26,611 bases of DNA from a virus: positions 1 to 26,611 of IMG/VR virus record IMGVR_UViG_3300017917_001994. The stretch is one strand, 5' to 3'. Shown piece after piece: positions 1 to 7,007 of this stretch. A program made the translations under genes and the position numbers. The notes beneath the pieces are model-generated. The model saw nothing but the letters and a program-made list of their open reading frames with translations, was not told where the DNA came from and did not search any database. How positions within the stretch are numbered: the stretch's first letter is position 1; each line of letters opens with the position of its first letter.

Positions 1-1
1 A

Positions 2-250
2 AGTAAGGACTGGGCAACATGTTTCTGGGCAATAACGAAGTGTCTTGAAATAACTCAGCCAACTCATACTTATATGGGTAGCAGCGACTGTTGGGGTAGT
101 GAGCCATATGATTTAGGTGGAATAGCTGCTTGGTACTTAGGACTAAAAGAAAAATCAAGAGAGATGTGCCTAGCGGCTTGGAAGCTATCACCATCTGACG
201 AAAGATTGCGTAAAAACTGTGAACTAGTAGGTGCTGATCTATCATCATGA
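2..250 (+). CDS. C-terminal part of a glycosyltransferase/TPR-like protein (5' end outside window)
   Basis: An open frame enters from the left edge and ends at the TGA at 248-250, giving 82 visible residues. The tail contains YDLGGIAAWYLGLKEKSREM followed by CLAAWKLSPSDERLRKN. This pattern (a helix with small residues and a tyrosine pair, then 'A..LSP.D.RL..N') resembles the TPR-like tail of family-2 glycosyltransferases in phages and bacteria. The stop overlaps the ATG of the next gene (ATGA), so the two are translationally coupled. The catalytic domain would lie outside the window, so the family call rests on the tail and on the glycosyltransferase-like neighbour; it could be another TPR protein. 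Confidence 0.5.
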   Translation, partial: SKDWATCFWAITKCLEITQPTHTYMGSSDCWGSEPYDLGGIAAWYLGLKEKSREMCLAAWKLSPSDERLRKNCELVGADLSS

Positions 251-1008
251 AAACGGCATTCGTGATTACTAGCGTTATAGAAGCTAATAACGAATTTCCC
301 TTAACGTACTCTAGCACTAGAACTGCGTTTTCTGCTGGAGAAAGATTTAGGCAAACAATATTCACAATTGCATGTATGGATGCAGCATCTACAAGAGATA
401 CCACTATATTTTTATTAGATGCTTCGAGTAATGCCGAACCATATAGGGCTAGTCTAAGTTATCAAAAAAATTTAAGATTCATATCCGTATTAGAAGAATT
501 TCCAGACTTACATAAAGTTGTCAGGGAACATCCGAATAAGAGTCATTGTGAAGCACTAATGCTATTAAAGTTCTTTGAAAAGTATAAATTACAGTTGCAA
601 GAGTACGATTACATATTCAAAATGAGTGGTCGATATTTTACAGACGGCAGCTTTGATTTGAAGATTTGTAACGAAAATAATCTAGATAAAATATTTTTTA
701 AGAAGGCAATGCATTATGATTGGGTAGATGGTTATCATCCACCAATGTTAGATTTAAGAACCGATCAACAAGACAATACTATTCGAATGTATTCATCAGT
801 TCTTTATGGATTTGGCTCTAGATATATTGATACATTTTTAGATATATACCATTTTACTAAGACTATAACATACCATCCAAACGGCTCAATTTATTATATG
901 GAACAAATGCTGTACTTCCTCACTAGAGGTCACGCTAATAACATAGTAGAGACTGATTGGTTAGTGTATGGATGGGACGGCACTAATGGCAACTTTGTAA
1001 GATATTAA
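247..1008 (+). CDS. Putative glycosyltransferase (GT-A-like), 253 aa
   Basis: Soluble protein with no signal peptide or membrane helix. It starts with a beta-strand-like segment (TAFVITSVIEA), has a strand ending in FLLDAS near residues 55-60, and carries DYIFKMSGRYF at residues 121-131. A 'K-(hydrophobic)-SGRYF' segment in mid-protein occurs in bacterial and phage surface-glycan glycosyltransferases of the HtrL/WlaTC-like kind. It is coupled to the upstream glycosyltransferase-like gene and sits one base before the oxygenase-like gene, so the three probably form one glycan-decoration unit. No clear DxD motif is visible, and donor and acceptor are unknown. Coding is certain; the enzyme class is an inference. 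Confidence 0.6.
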   Translation: MKTAFVITSVIEANNEFPLTYSSTRTAFSAGERFRQTIFTIACMDAASTRDTTIFLLDASSNAEPYRASLSYQKNLRFISVLEEFPDLHKVVREHPNKSHCEALMLLKFFEKYKLQLQEYDYIFKMSGRYFTDGSFDLKICNENNLDKIFFKKAMHYDWVDGYHPPMLDLRTDQQDNTIRMYSSVLYGFGSRYIDTFLDIYHFTKTITYHPNGSIYYMEQMLYFLTRGHANNIVETDWLVYGWDGTNGNFVRY

Positions 1009-1009
1009 T

Positions 1010-1549
1010 ATGAATTTAGAACTAATGATAATCGATAACTTCTACCAAGATCCGGACAACGTACGAGCATTGGCATTGTCCCAGGAATTCAATGTGACTG
1101 GAAACTTTCCTGGTAGGCGTACTAAACCTTTTCTAACTGACGATGTTAAAGCTGCCATAAACTACTGGATGTCTGCTGTTGGGCCAATCACACATTGGTT
1201 CGAGGAAGACGGTTTCACAGGCAGTTTTCAAATTGCAACTGCTACTGATCGAACTTGGATTCATTCTGATTATTTTAACAGTTGGGCAGGCGTCTGTTAT
1301 CTAACTCCTGATGCCCCACATACCAGCGGAACAGGCCTGTACCGTCATAGAGCATCTGGTGAATACCGCAGAACCACTTGCGATTACGAAGGTTACGATT
1401 ATACCAAATGGGATCTATTCGATAGAATTGGCAATAAGTACAACCGCCTTATACTTTATCGTGGTGACCTGTTCCATGCTAGTTTGGATTATTTTGGAGA
1501 CAATACAGAGAACGGTAGATTGTTTCAAACATTCTTTTTCAATACTTAA
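1010..1549 (+). CDS. DUF6445-like protein, predicted 2-oxoglutarate/Fe(II) oxygenase fold, 179 aa
   Basis: The protein has the facial-triad pattern of 2-oxoglutarate-dependent oxygenases: H85-S-D87 (in WIHSDYF), H156 (in YRGDLFHASLDY) and R170 near the C-terminus as the likely 2OG-binding basic residue. Flanking segments such as VCYLTPDAP and GTGLYRHR, and the PGRRT segment near residue 35, match what I recall of the DUF6445 family. These proteins are often found near glycosyltransferases. It follows the glycosyltransferase-like gene by one base, suggesting it hydroxylates a sugar, peptide or protein substrate in the same pathway. The substrate is unknown. Confidence 0.6.
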   Translation: MNLELMIIDNFYQDPDNVRALALSQEFNVTGNFPGRRTKPFLTDDVKAAINYWMSAVGPITHWFEEDGFTGSFQIATATDRTWIHSDYFNSWAGVCYLTPDAPHTSGTGLYRHRASGEYRRTTCDYEGYDYTKWDLFDRIGNKYNRLILYRGDLFHASLDYFGDNTENGRLFQTFFFNT

Positions 1550-1552
1550 TAC

Positions 1553-1990
1553 ATGAAAGAAAAATTTATAAAATTATACAGCGACTGGGCGTCTAGAGTG
1601 GCGCAGTTAAGCTATGCTCGCAGGTTAAAAGTCGGAGCAGTCATTGTCAAGGATGACAGTGTCATTAGTTACGGGTATAACGGTATGCCACACGGTTGGG
1701 ACAACGACTGTGAAAATGTAGTTGGCTTCATTGGTGGGCAACCAGAATATCGAACAAAACCTGAGGTGCTACATGCAGAAAGAAACGCACTCGATAAACT
1801 TGCAAAGCGGGGCGGACTTGGTGGAGATGGTGCAGCTCTATTCACAACCCATGCTCCTTGTTTAGAGTGTGCAAAAAGTATCTACAGTGCCGGTATAACA
1901 GAGGTGTATTACAGCGAAGATTATAGATCTGAAGAAGGCATCTACTTTCTAAGAAAATGCAATGTATCAGTGGAAAAAGTTACAAATTAA
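1553..1990 (+). CDS. cd: dCMP deaminase (ComEB/T4 Cd-like), 145 aa
   Basis: Cytidine/deoxycytidylate deaminase family, converting dCMP to dUMP and so feeding dTMP synthesis. The zinc site is complete: H74-A-E76 (in LHAERNAL) and P102-C103-x-x-C106 (PCLEC). The N-terminal SYARRLKVGAVIVKDD and SYGYNGMP segments are standard for dCMP deaminases, and 145 residues is a usual length. T4-type phages normally carry such an enzyme for nucleotide supply. It starts three bases after the previous stop and is probably cotranscribed with the genes upstream. Confidence 0.9.
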   Translation: MKEKFIKLYSDWASRVAQLSYARRLKVGAVIVKDDSVISYGYNGMPHGWDNDCENVVGFIGGQPEYRTKPEVLHAERNALDKLAKRGGLGGDGAALFTTHAPCLECAKSIYSAGITEVYYSEDYRSEEGIYFLRKCNVSVEKVTN

Positions 1991-2013
1991 AGCAGTATAT
2001 AATGAAACATTAG

Positions 2014-2021
2014 TATAGATA
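2014..2021 (+). promoter_or_regulatory. Possible T4-type late promoter (TATAGATA)
   Basis: TATAGATA differs by one base from the T4 late promoter TATAAATA. It lies in the 57-base gap upstream of the metalloprotease-like gene, with the ribosome site CCGGAG at 2035-2040 and the ATG at 2048. Transcription would start near 2028. AT-rich gaps produce such matches by chance, so this is a weak call. Confidence 0.3.
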
Positions 2022-2047
2022 ATTAATAGTATATCCGGAGCCCGATT

Positions 2048-2782
2048 ATGACTAGATCGAAAGCACGATTCAACTGGTTTTCGTTAGATAGGGGGACTAT
2101 AATTAGTTTCATGATGTTTCTTGCCCCGGATCTTGTCAATAAATCACTTACAATAAACCAATTCCACAGCAAATTAACTAATCACTTGAGGCACTTGGCG
2201 CCGTTAAGATTTCGAAAATCTACAAGCTATAAGGTCGAGTCTAACCAAGTTTGGGTGGGCGGGACCTATTACAGTGACTGGGATCAAGAACGAAAGAAGT
2301 GCATAGAGCTCTTATTTGTGTATCCTTTATTTGATGATACTGTTTGTATCACTAAGCGAAGATTTTCTGGAATGTGTCGAACAATAGCCGACACTTTGCT
2401 CCATGAGATGATCCATATGCGGCAGTACAGAAGACGTAAGTTTAAGATTATTCCAGATTACAACAGCACTGCTGAAAAAAGTGAGCTAAGGGAAGAGCAG
2501 AGTTACCTGGGGTGTAGCGATGAGATTGATGCTTACGGGTTTAATATTGCATGTGAACTAATAGATAAGTTTAAGGGCGACTATAATTGTATATTAGAAT
2601 ATTTGAGCGAAAATCAAAAAGGAAAACGCAGAAGACATAATAGTTGGAGGATGTATCTAAAAGCATTCCAGCATGACCATAGTCATCCAGTTATCCAAAA
2701 GTTAAAAAAGAAAATTGTTCAGCATCTTCCGCAGGCATACATTGGCAAACCTTACCGAAATAGAGACTGGATTGATCGTTGA
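2048..2782 (+). CDS. Predicted zinc metalloprotease (SprT-like, HExxH), 244 aa
   Basis: The HExxH zinc motif is H119-E120-M-I-H123, in a helix ADTLLHEMIHMRQY. A downstream SDEIDAYGFNIACEL segment (about 157-171) could supply the third zinc-binding acid residue. The C-terminal third is basic, which fits DNA or nucleoprotein association. The layout resembles SprT/Spartan-type proteases, and similar proteins occur in large myophages. It has its own ribosome site (CCGGAG) and a possible late promoter upstream, and it ends inside the promoter of the next gene. The substrate is unknown. The motif is clear, but the family name is tentative. Confidence 0.6.
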   Translation: MTRSKARFNWFSLDRGTIISFMMFLAPDLVNKSLTINQFHSKLTNHLRHLAPLRFRKSTSYKVESNQVWVGGTYYSDWDQERKKCIELLFVYPLFDDTVCITKRRFSGMCRTIADTLLHEMIHMRQYRRRKFKIIPDYNSTAEKSELREEQSYLGCSDEIDAYGFNIACELIDKFKGDYNCILEYLSENQKGKRRRHNSWRMYLKAFQHDHSHPVIQKLKKKIVQHLPQAYIGKPYRNRDWIDR

Positions 2783-2807
2783 CATAATTAGCAGTTTGTG
2801 CTATACT
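2779..2807 (+). promoter_or_regulatory. sigma70-type promoter TTGACA-17-TATACT
   Basis: The -35 TTGACA at 2779-2784 is perfect; the -10 TATACT is at 2802-2807, with a 17-base spacer. The -35 overlaps the end of the metalloprotease-like gene. The expected start is about 2814, next to the ATG at 2815, so the mRNA would be leaderless or nearly so. Confidence 0.75.
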
Positions 2808-2814
2808 GAGTTGT

Positions 2815-3042
2815 ATGAATATCACAACTCGACAATCTCAAATAAAGCGACTGGATCGAACTGATCGTAGATTTATTATCTACGATGACTTTGTCGCCGT
2901 TCCCCGAGCAGGATTCGAAATTAGCAAGACTTGCCCTGGGGAATATCGAAGTATTTTAATGCAAGCAGTTCAAGCAGGTTGGATCAAACCTGTTGCTCAC
3001 GTTCACGAAAGAGAACTGCTTTTTATGGGACTTTCCGAATAA
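2815..3042 (+). CDS. Unknown small early protein, 75 aa
   Basis: I do not recognise the family. The protein is small, basic at the N-terminus (RQSQIKRLDRTDRR), has no membrane helix, and has a centre reading IIYDDFVAVPRAGFEIS. It stands directly behind a near-consensus host-type promoter, so it is probably expressed early. No ribosome site precedes the ATG, and the next in-frame ATG is about 48 codons in. Either a leaderless start at 2815 or a much shorter protein is therefore used; I chose 2815 because the promoter spacing fits it. It abuts the dehydrogenase gene at 3043. Confidence 0.65.
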   Translation: MNITTRQSQIKRLDRTDRRFIIYDDFVAVPRAGFEISKTCPGEYRSILMQAVQAGWIKPVAHVHERELLFMGLSE

Positions 3043-3855
3043 ATGAGTATATTATTAGATAAAAATCCAAAAATAGGAATAGTTGGATTGGGGTTTGTGG
3101 GCTCCGCTGTCATGGAGGCCATGGATGGAAGTGCTAACCTAGTCCTTGTAGATAAGGATAAAAGTAAGGCACTGAACGATTTTTCTGATCTTATGGACTG
3201 CGAAGGTGTGTTTGTCTGCGTACCTACTCCAATGGGAGACGACGGCGCTTGCGACACATCAATCTTAGAAGAAGTGTTGCATAAACTACGCGACTTCAAA
3301 GGAGTTATAATTAGTAAGTGTACTGCACCGCCAACTGTATATGAACAATTGAATTCAAAATACCCGAACCTAGTTCATTCTCCAGAGTTCTTAACCGCTG
3401 CGAACGCCAGTCGTGATTACTACGGCGGCAAGTTCGCAATCATTGGTGGATCCGTTGGCGCATATATTAGAGATGCAGAGCGAATAATCAAGATAGGACA
3501 ACGGCACTTGCAACAGATTAGACATTGTTCTATCGGTGAAGCAGCGTTGGCCAAGTATGCTATCAATTCTTTTTTAGCGGTTAAAGTTACTTTTATGAAC
3601 GAAATTTATGAACTAGCAAAGGCAGGTAATCAAAATTTCAATACAGTTGCTAGCCTAATGAGTTTGGACGATCGTATCGGTAACAGCCATATGCGAGTTC
3701 CGGGACCTGATGGTAAACTAGGATTCGGCGGGATGTGTTTTCCAAAGGACACATGTGCATTATTAAGCTACGCTGAGAAACTAAACTCTCCAATGAATGT
3801 TTTGGATTCTGCTGTCAAGAAAAATATTGTCCTACGCTTGACTGAATCTAAATAA
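3043..3855 (+). CDS. ugd: Short UDP-glucose/nucleotide-sugar 6-dehydrogenase, 270 aa
   Basis: UDP-glucose 6-dehydrogenase family: NAD-dependent two-step oxidation of UDP-glucose to UDP-glucuronate. Visible features are the Rossmann motif GIVGLGFVG (residues 12-20), VFVCVPTPMG (57-65), the catalytic-glutamate segment VHSPEFL (E115), K171 and N175 in AKYAINSFLAVK, and the catalytic cysteine C232 in GFGGMCFPKD. The protein ends about 38 residues after that cysteine and so lacks the separate C-terminal UDP-binding domain of the usual 390-450-residue enzymes. It follows the previous stop directly. UDP-glucuronate is the substrate of the UXS encoded at 18996. The sugar specificity is inferred. Confidence 0.8.
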   Translation: MSILLDKNPKIGIVGLGFVGSAVMEAMDGSANLVLVDKDKSKALNDFSDLMDCEGVFVCVPTPMGDDGACDTSILEEVLHKLRDFKGVIISKCTAPPTVYEQLNSKYPNLVHSPEFLTAANASRDYYGGKFAIIGGSVGAYIRDAERIIKIGQRHLQQIRHCSIGEAALAKYAINSFLAVKVTFMNEIYELAKAGNQNFNTVASLMSLDDRIGNSHMRVPGPDGKLGFGGMCFPKDTCALLSYAEKLNSPMNVLDSAVKKNIVLRLTESK

Positions 3856-3894
3856 TAGTTTAACATAACAGACATATCGGAGATTATTATAATA

Positions 3895-4593
3895 ATGGAT
3901 ACAAGTAAAAATTTAAGTCAGGCCATTCGCCAAAAGATGGTTTTAGACGGAAAACGGTTCTGGGCAGGCGACAACATCAGCGAATACGTTACACCAGAAA
4001 TCAAACACAAACTAATAGACGAAGCAACAGAAGCATTTGAACTAGTGCTTGATCGATTACTTATTGATCGTGAGAACGATCCTAACTCGCACGGTACGGC
4101 GAGGCGCCTAGCGAAAATGTACTTTAATGAAATAATGAGTGGACGTTATGACCCAGCACCAGACGCAACAGCATTTCCAAATGATTCGGAAGACCGCTAC
4201 GAAGGCATGTTGGTTGTTCGCAGTGAGCTGCGTAGTATGTGCAGTCATCACCATCAGCCCGTTAATGGCGTTGCTTATATTGGTATTATTGCTGCCGAGA
4301 AACTCATTGGCCTCTCAAAATATACACGCATCGCTCAATGGTGTGCCCGACGTGGTACTCTCCAGGAGGAGCTTGCTAATGATATTGCCAAAGAGATTAT
4401 GAAGGCAACTGGAGCAAAAGACGTAGGTGTGTATATTCAAGCAACTCACGGTTGTTGTGAAAACCGTGGCATTATGGCACACTCTAGTCTGACACAGACT
4501 ACAGTGCTTAAAGGTGCATTCAAAGATGATGCAGGAACTAAGAAAGAGTTCTTTGACAACATCAAACTTCAGCAAGATTTTGCTCCGAGATAA
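3895..4593 (+). CDS. folE: GTP cyclohydrolase I (FolE), 232 aa
   Basis: Converts GTP to 7,8-dihydroneopterin triphosphate, the entry step to folate, tetrahydrobiopterin and 7-deazaguanine (preQ0) pathways. The zinc ligands are present: C116 and H119 in the CSHHHQP segment, and C187 in the THGCCENRG segment with H185 beside it. The EEL..DIA core helix and VGVYIQATHGC are typical, and the length is close to the family norm. A CGGAG ribosome site lies about 13 bases before the ATG. In phages this enzyme usually serves base modification or nucleotide supply. The QueD-like gene at 16280 would act on its product. Confidence 0.9.
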   Translation: MDTSKNLSQAIRQKMVLDGKRFWAGDNISEYVTPEIKHKLIDEATEAFELVLDRLLIDRENDPNSHGTARRLAKMYFNEIMSGRYDPAPDATAFPNDSEDRYEGMLVVRSELRSMCSHHHQPVNGVAYIGIIAAEKLIGLSKYTRIAQWCARRGTLQEELANDIAKEIMKATGAKDVGVYIQATHGCCENRGIMAHSSLTQTTVLKGAFKDDAGTKKEFFDNIKLQQDFAPR

Positions 4594-4595
4594 TT

Positions 4596-5006
4596 ATGGC
4601 TACATGGAAGATTACTAACGCAACAAAAAAGAATGCTGTGGAAGTCCAATACTGGACTAAGGACGGTGTTACTATCAAACGCATTGAAGGATATCGTTGG
4701 GGCATCTGGACTTGTGAGAGCGACGAACAACCTGATATCGATTTAGCTAATCCCACTGGGTATGAGTTAGGGTGTACTGACTACGAATGGGAAATGGAAG
4801 AAATGATCGATGGTTGTTGGATGGAATGGGAGTTTCCGCAACAAATGTCACCTCAAGAACAAGAACAAATACAATCAGCATGGGACGAAAATTTCTATGA
4901 GGGTCTCGAAGAACTTGGATGGTACAACGACGAAACTGAGCAATGGATTTATGGACCAATCCAATTAACAAATGAAGATACTGGTGAAGAAATTAAACCA
5001 GAATAA
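4596..5006 (+). CDS. Unknown acidic, tryptophan-rich protein, 136 aa
   Basis: I do not recognise a family. The N-terminal 40 residues look like beta strands (TWKITNATKKNAVEVQYWTK); the rest is strongly acidic with repeated W/E pairs (YEWEMEEMIDGCWMEWEF). There is no signal peptide, membrane segment or cysteine cluster. It begins two bases after the folE stop and precedes the glycosyltransferase, so it is in the same operon. Highly acidic small phage proteins are sometimes DNA mimics or host-protein inhibitors, but nothing here shows that directly. Confidence 0.65.
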   Translation: MATWKITNATKKNAVEVQYWTKDGVTIKRIEGYRWGIWTCESDEQPDIDLANPTGYELGCTDYEWEMEEMIDGCWMEWEFPQQMSPQEQEQIQSAWDENFYEGLEELGWYNDETEQWIYGPIQLTNEDTGEEIKPE

Positions 5007-5024
5007 ACACTATAAAGGCAGAAT

Positions 5025-5744
5025 ATGAAAAAAGGTAAACTAAAAATACCAACTACCAATAAAGCACCATTGGCTACTACATCTACTCCCACAGTTAATA
5101 CTGGAAAGCCAGCAACTAAGCCACCTAGCATTATGATTGCTGTTCCTTCTATGGAAATGGTCAATGCTGAATTTGCACAGCATTTGGCAATGTCTGCGGC
5201 AAACCTTGTTGCACATGGGATTAGAATTAACTGTGCATTCAATATCGGTAGTGTTATCACTATTGCAAGACGTAACCTAGTAGACATTTTTCTTAAGAGC
5301 GACTTTGATTATATTTGGTGGGTCGATAGTGATATGAAATTTCCGATCGATACTCCACTTCGACTCCTAAAGAGAAACAAGGCTATTGTTGGCGCAAACT
5401 ATAGGCGTCGTAGATTCCCAAATCCATCGTTCACCGGTATGAGTGGGGAATCTGGTAGCTTCAAAGAATTCCAAACTACTGACAACAGTCCAGCTATGGA
5501 ATTAATTGATGTTCTACCACACGGGCTGGTGCTATGCAAGCGTGAAGTTTATGAAAAGATTCCGCAACCACACTATATTCAAGAATACGTTCCCGAACTT
5601 AATTTAGAGATCGGTGAAGACATTTATTTCTGCCAACAGGCAAAAAAGGCAGGGTACGAAATCTGGTGTGATCAAGAGCTGAGCCGGGAAGTATCTCATA
5701 TTGGTATTTTCCACTACAACTATAACCTAAGCGTTCCTAAATAA
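5025..5744 (+). CDS. Glycosyltransferase, GT-A fold with DxD motif, 239 aa
   Basis: After a low-complexity basic start of about 33 residues, the protein has the elements of a GT-A/GT2-type enzyme: IMIAVPSMEMVN (about 36-47), the metal-binding D101-S-D103 in YIWWVDSDMKFP, LLKRNKAIVGANYRRRR after it, and a GED acid pair in LEIGEDIYFCQQA that could hold the catalytic base. It would transfer a sugar from an NDP-sugar to an unknown acceptor such as DNA, a capsid protein or a cell-surface glycan. It is a candidate user of the UDP-sugars made by the UGD-like and UXS enzymes. A weak AAAGG ribosome site precedes the ATG. Confidence 0.75.
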   Translation: MKKGKLKIPTTNKAPLATTSTPTVNTGKPATKPPSIMIAVPSMEMVNAEFAQHLAMSAANLVAHGIRINCAFNIGSVITIARRNLVDIFLKSDFDYIWWVDSDMKFPIDTPLRLLKRNKAIVGANYRRRRFPNPSFTGMSGESGSFKEFQTTDNSPAMELIDVLPHGLVLCKREVYEKIPQPHYIQEYVPELNLEIGEDIYFCQQAKKAGYEIWCDQELSREVSHIGIFHYNYNLSVPK

Positions 5745-5754
5745 AGGGTAATAT

Positions 5755-5931
5755 ATGTTTGAATCAATCGAAATCCGTAAAGTAAAAAACGGCGTCGTGG
5801 TCACTTTGCGGACCGATGATGAAGACGCAGAATACGTTTACGATACTGATAGAAAAGCTATCAAGTTTATTAAAGACTTGTTAGAATCTAAAGGTAGCGT
5901 AAGCGTTAAAGAGAAACAACATGACAGTTAA
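5755..5931 (+). CDS. Unknown small protein, 58 aa
   Basis: The ATG at 5755 follows an AAAGG ribosome site and opens a 58-codon frame ending at the TAA at 5929-5931, overlapping the next gene by 11 bases. The product starts MFESIEIRKVKNGVVVTLRT and continues with an acidic stretch and a KAIKFIKDLL helix. This looks like a small beta-hairpin plus helix protein of a kind I associate with T4-like marine phages; function unknown. It fills the gap between the glycosyltransferase and the 149-residue protein, and the close spacing on both sides supports it. Confidence 0.7.
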   Translation: MFESIEIRKVKNGVVVTLRTDDEDAEYVYDTDRKAIKFIKDLLESKGSVSVKEKQHDS

Positions 5932-6370
5932 AAAAGAATACGCAGTCGGTGACACCGTTTGGATCTATGGAGTTAATCGAAGTAACACAAAGCCAGTGGC
6001 TGGAAAAGTCATCAAAATAATTGACTTAAAAGATGCTGGGTTTGCAGGAGACTACTACATTATTGAAGTTCCGACACATATAGATTCTCTACTCGAGTTG
6101 AGAACGTGGGAAACAATTAGTCAAGACGAACGTGGTCCTGTGGGTGGTTTTCGAAATCTAAATATCGAATCCACTGTCAAATATGCATCTAAGGTAGGGT
6201 TTGTTTTCGATGATAACCCAGAACTAGATTCAGAAGATGACGGGCCAAGCCCCGACGAGATTCACGCAGCACTTCAAAAAAGTCAAATGGACATGTCCCA
6301 TGGTCCGTTGGATCTCAAAGACTCAAACACAAAATCCAAGCGCAGACAATATAAAAAGAAAAAAGCATGA
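5921..6370 (+). CDS. Unknown protein with SH3/KOW-like N-terminus, 149 aa
   Basis: The N-terminal part (residues 5-50) reads AVGDTVWIYG ... GKVIKIIDL ... YYIIEV, a pattern of short beta strands seen in SH3-like barrels. The middle contains an acidic stretch (DDNPELDSEDDGP), and the last 15 residues are very basic (KSKRRQYKKKKA), which suggests nucleic acid contact. It overlaps the upstream 58-residue gene by 11 bases and the downstream gene by 4 (ATGA). The family is not recognised. Confidence 0.7.
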   Translation: MTVKKEYAVGDTVWIYGVNRSNTKPVAGKVIKIIDLKDAGFAGDYYIIEVPTHIDSLLELRTWETISQDERGPVGGFRNLNIESTVKYASKVGFVFDDNPELDSEDDGPSPDEIHAALQKSQMDMSHGPLDLKDSNTKSKRRQYKKKKA

Positions 6371-6711
6371 CCCTTATTAGAGACCCATGGACTAGTGTTG
6401 TATCTCAACTAGTTTCTAATTATGATGATCTAAAAGAAGTAATGGAAACGGGGCCCAAGATTATTGCAAAGTTACATAAAGTAAATCTCCAATGGCGTGT
6501 TCGAATTGAAGAAAATTGGACCGACACTGATATTGGAGATCAATACTATACTGCCGACTACAGTAATTTAGATGCTAGGTGCAAATGGTCAGAAGAACAA
6601 TTAGCAAGTTGGAAGTTTGCTATTAGATTGAGTCATCAAGAATGGAAATTCTTTACTAAACGCCAAGCTGAAAAGTTTGTAACACTGTTTAACTTAAAAT
6701 GGGCACAGTAA
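6367..6711 (+). CDS. Unknown protein, 114 aa
   Basis: No family recognised. Soluble mixed alpha/beta protein with several tryptophans (DPWTSVV, NLQWRVRIEENW, ASWKFAIRL, HQEWKFFTKRQAEKF). It overlaps its upstream neighbour by 4 bases and its downstream neighbour by 13, so it sits in a translationally coupled string of small genes. No signal peptide or membrane helix. Confidence 0.65.
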   Translation: MTLIRDPWTSVVSQLVSNYDDLKEVMETGPKIIAKLHKVNLQWRVRIEENWTDTDIGDQYYTADYSNLDARCKWSEEQLASWKFAIRLSHQEWKFFTKRQAEKFVTLFNLKWAQ

Positions 6712-7004
6712 AATTTCAAATTGTTGGAGACGGCGACAAACAAACTGTAGAGGAAATACACAGAGTAGTAGTGCATCAATTCATACTAACCGATGTAGAA
6801 GATCCCGACATATATGCTGCTGAACCTATGTGGGAGTGGCAACAGACTGATGCTGGTAAGTTTGTAATGGAAAACGTGAAGCAGAAACCCGAATTTCATA
6901 TACATGTCGACAATGTAATTCTAGGATATAGATGCATAATAATCGCAGAGCTTGAAAAAAAGAAATTAGTAGAGTATTACTTGAAATTTGGAAAAATTAA
7001 ATAA
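6699..7004 (+). CDS. Unknown protein, 101 aa
   Basis: No family recognised. The sequence alternates predicted strands (VKFQIVGDGD, EIHRVVVHQFIL, EFHIHVDNV, YRCIIIAEL) and ends with a basic tail. It starts 13 bases inside the previous gene and ends three bases before the S11 peptidase start, so it is very likely translated from the same message. It is cytoplasmic by composition. Confidence 0.65.
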   Translation: MGTVKFQIVGDGDKQTVEEIHRVVVHQFILTDVEDPDIYAAEPMWEWQQTDAGKFVMENVKQKPEFHIHVDNVILGYRCIIIAELEKKKLVEYYLKFGKIK

Positions 7005-7007
7005 AGT

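Noticed and set aside
3860-3893. Promoter TTAACA ... TATAAT before folE
   Set aside because: The spacer is 22 bases, too long for a sigma70 promoter, and the -10 would touch the start codon.
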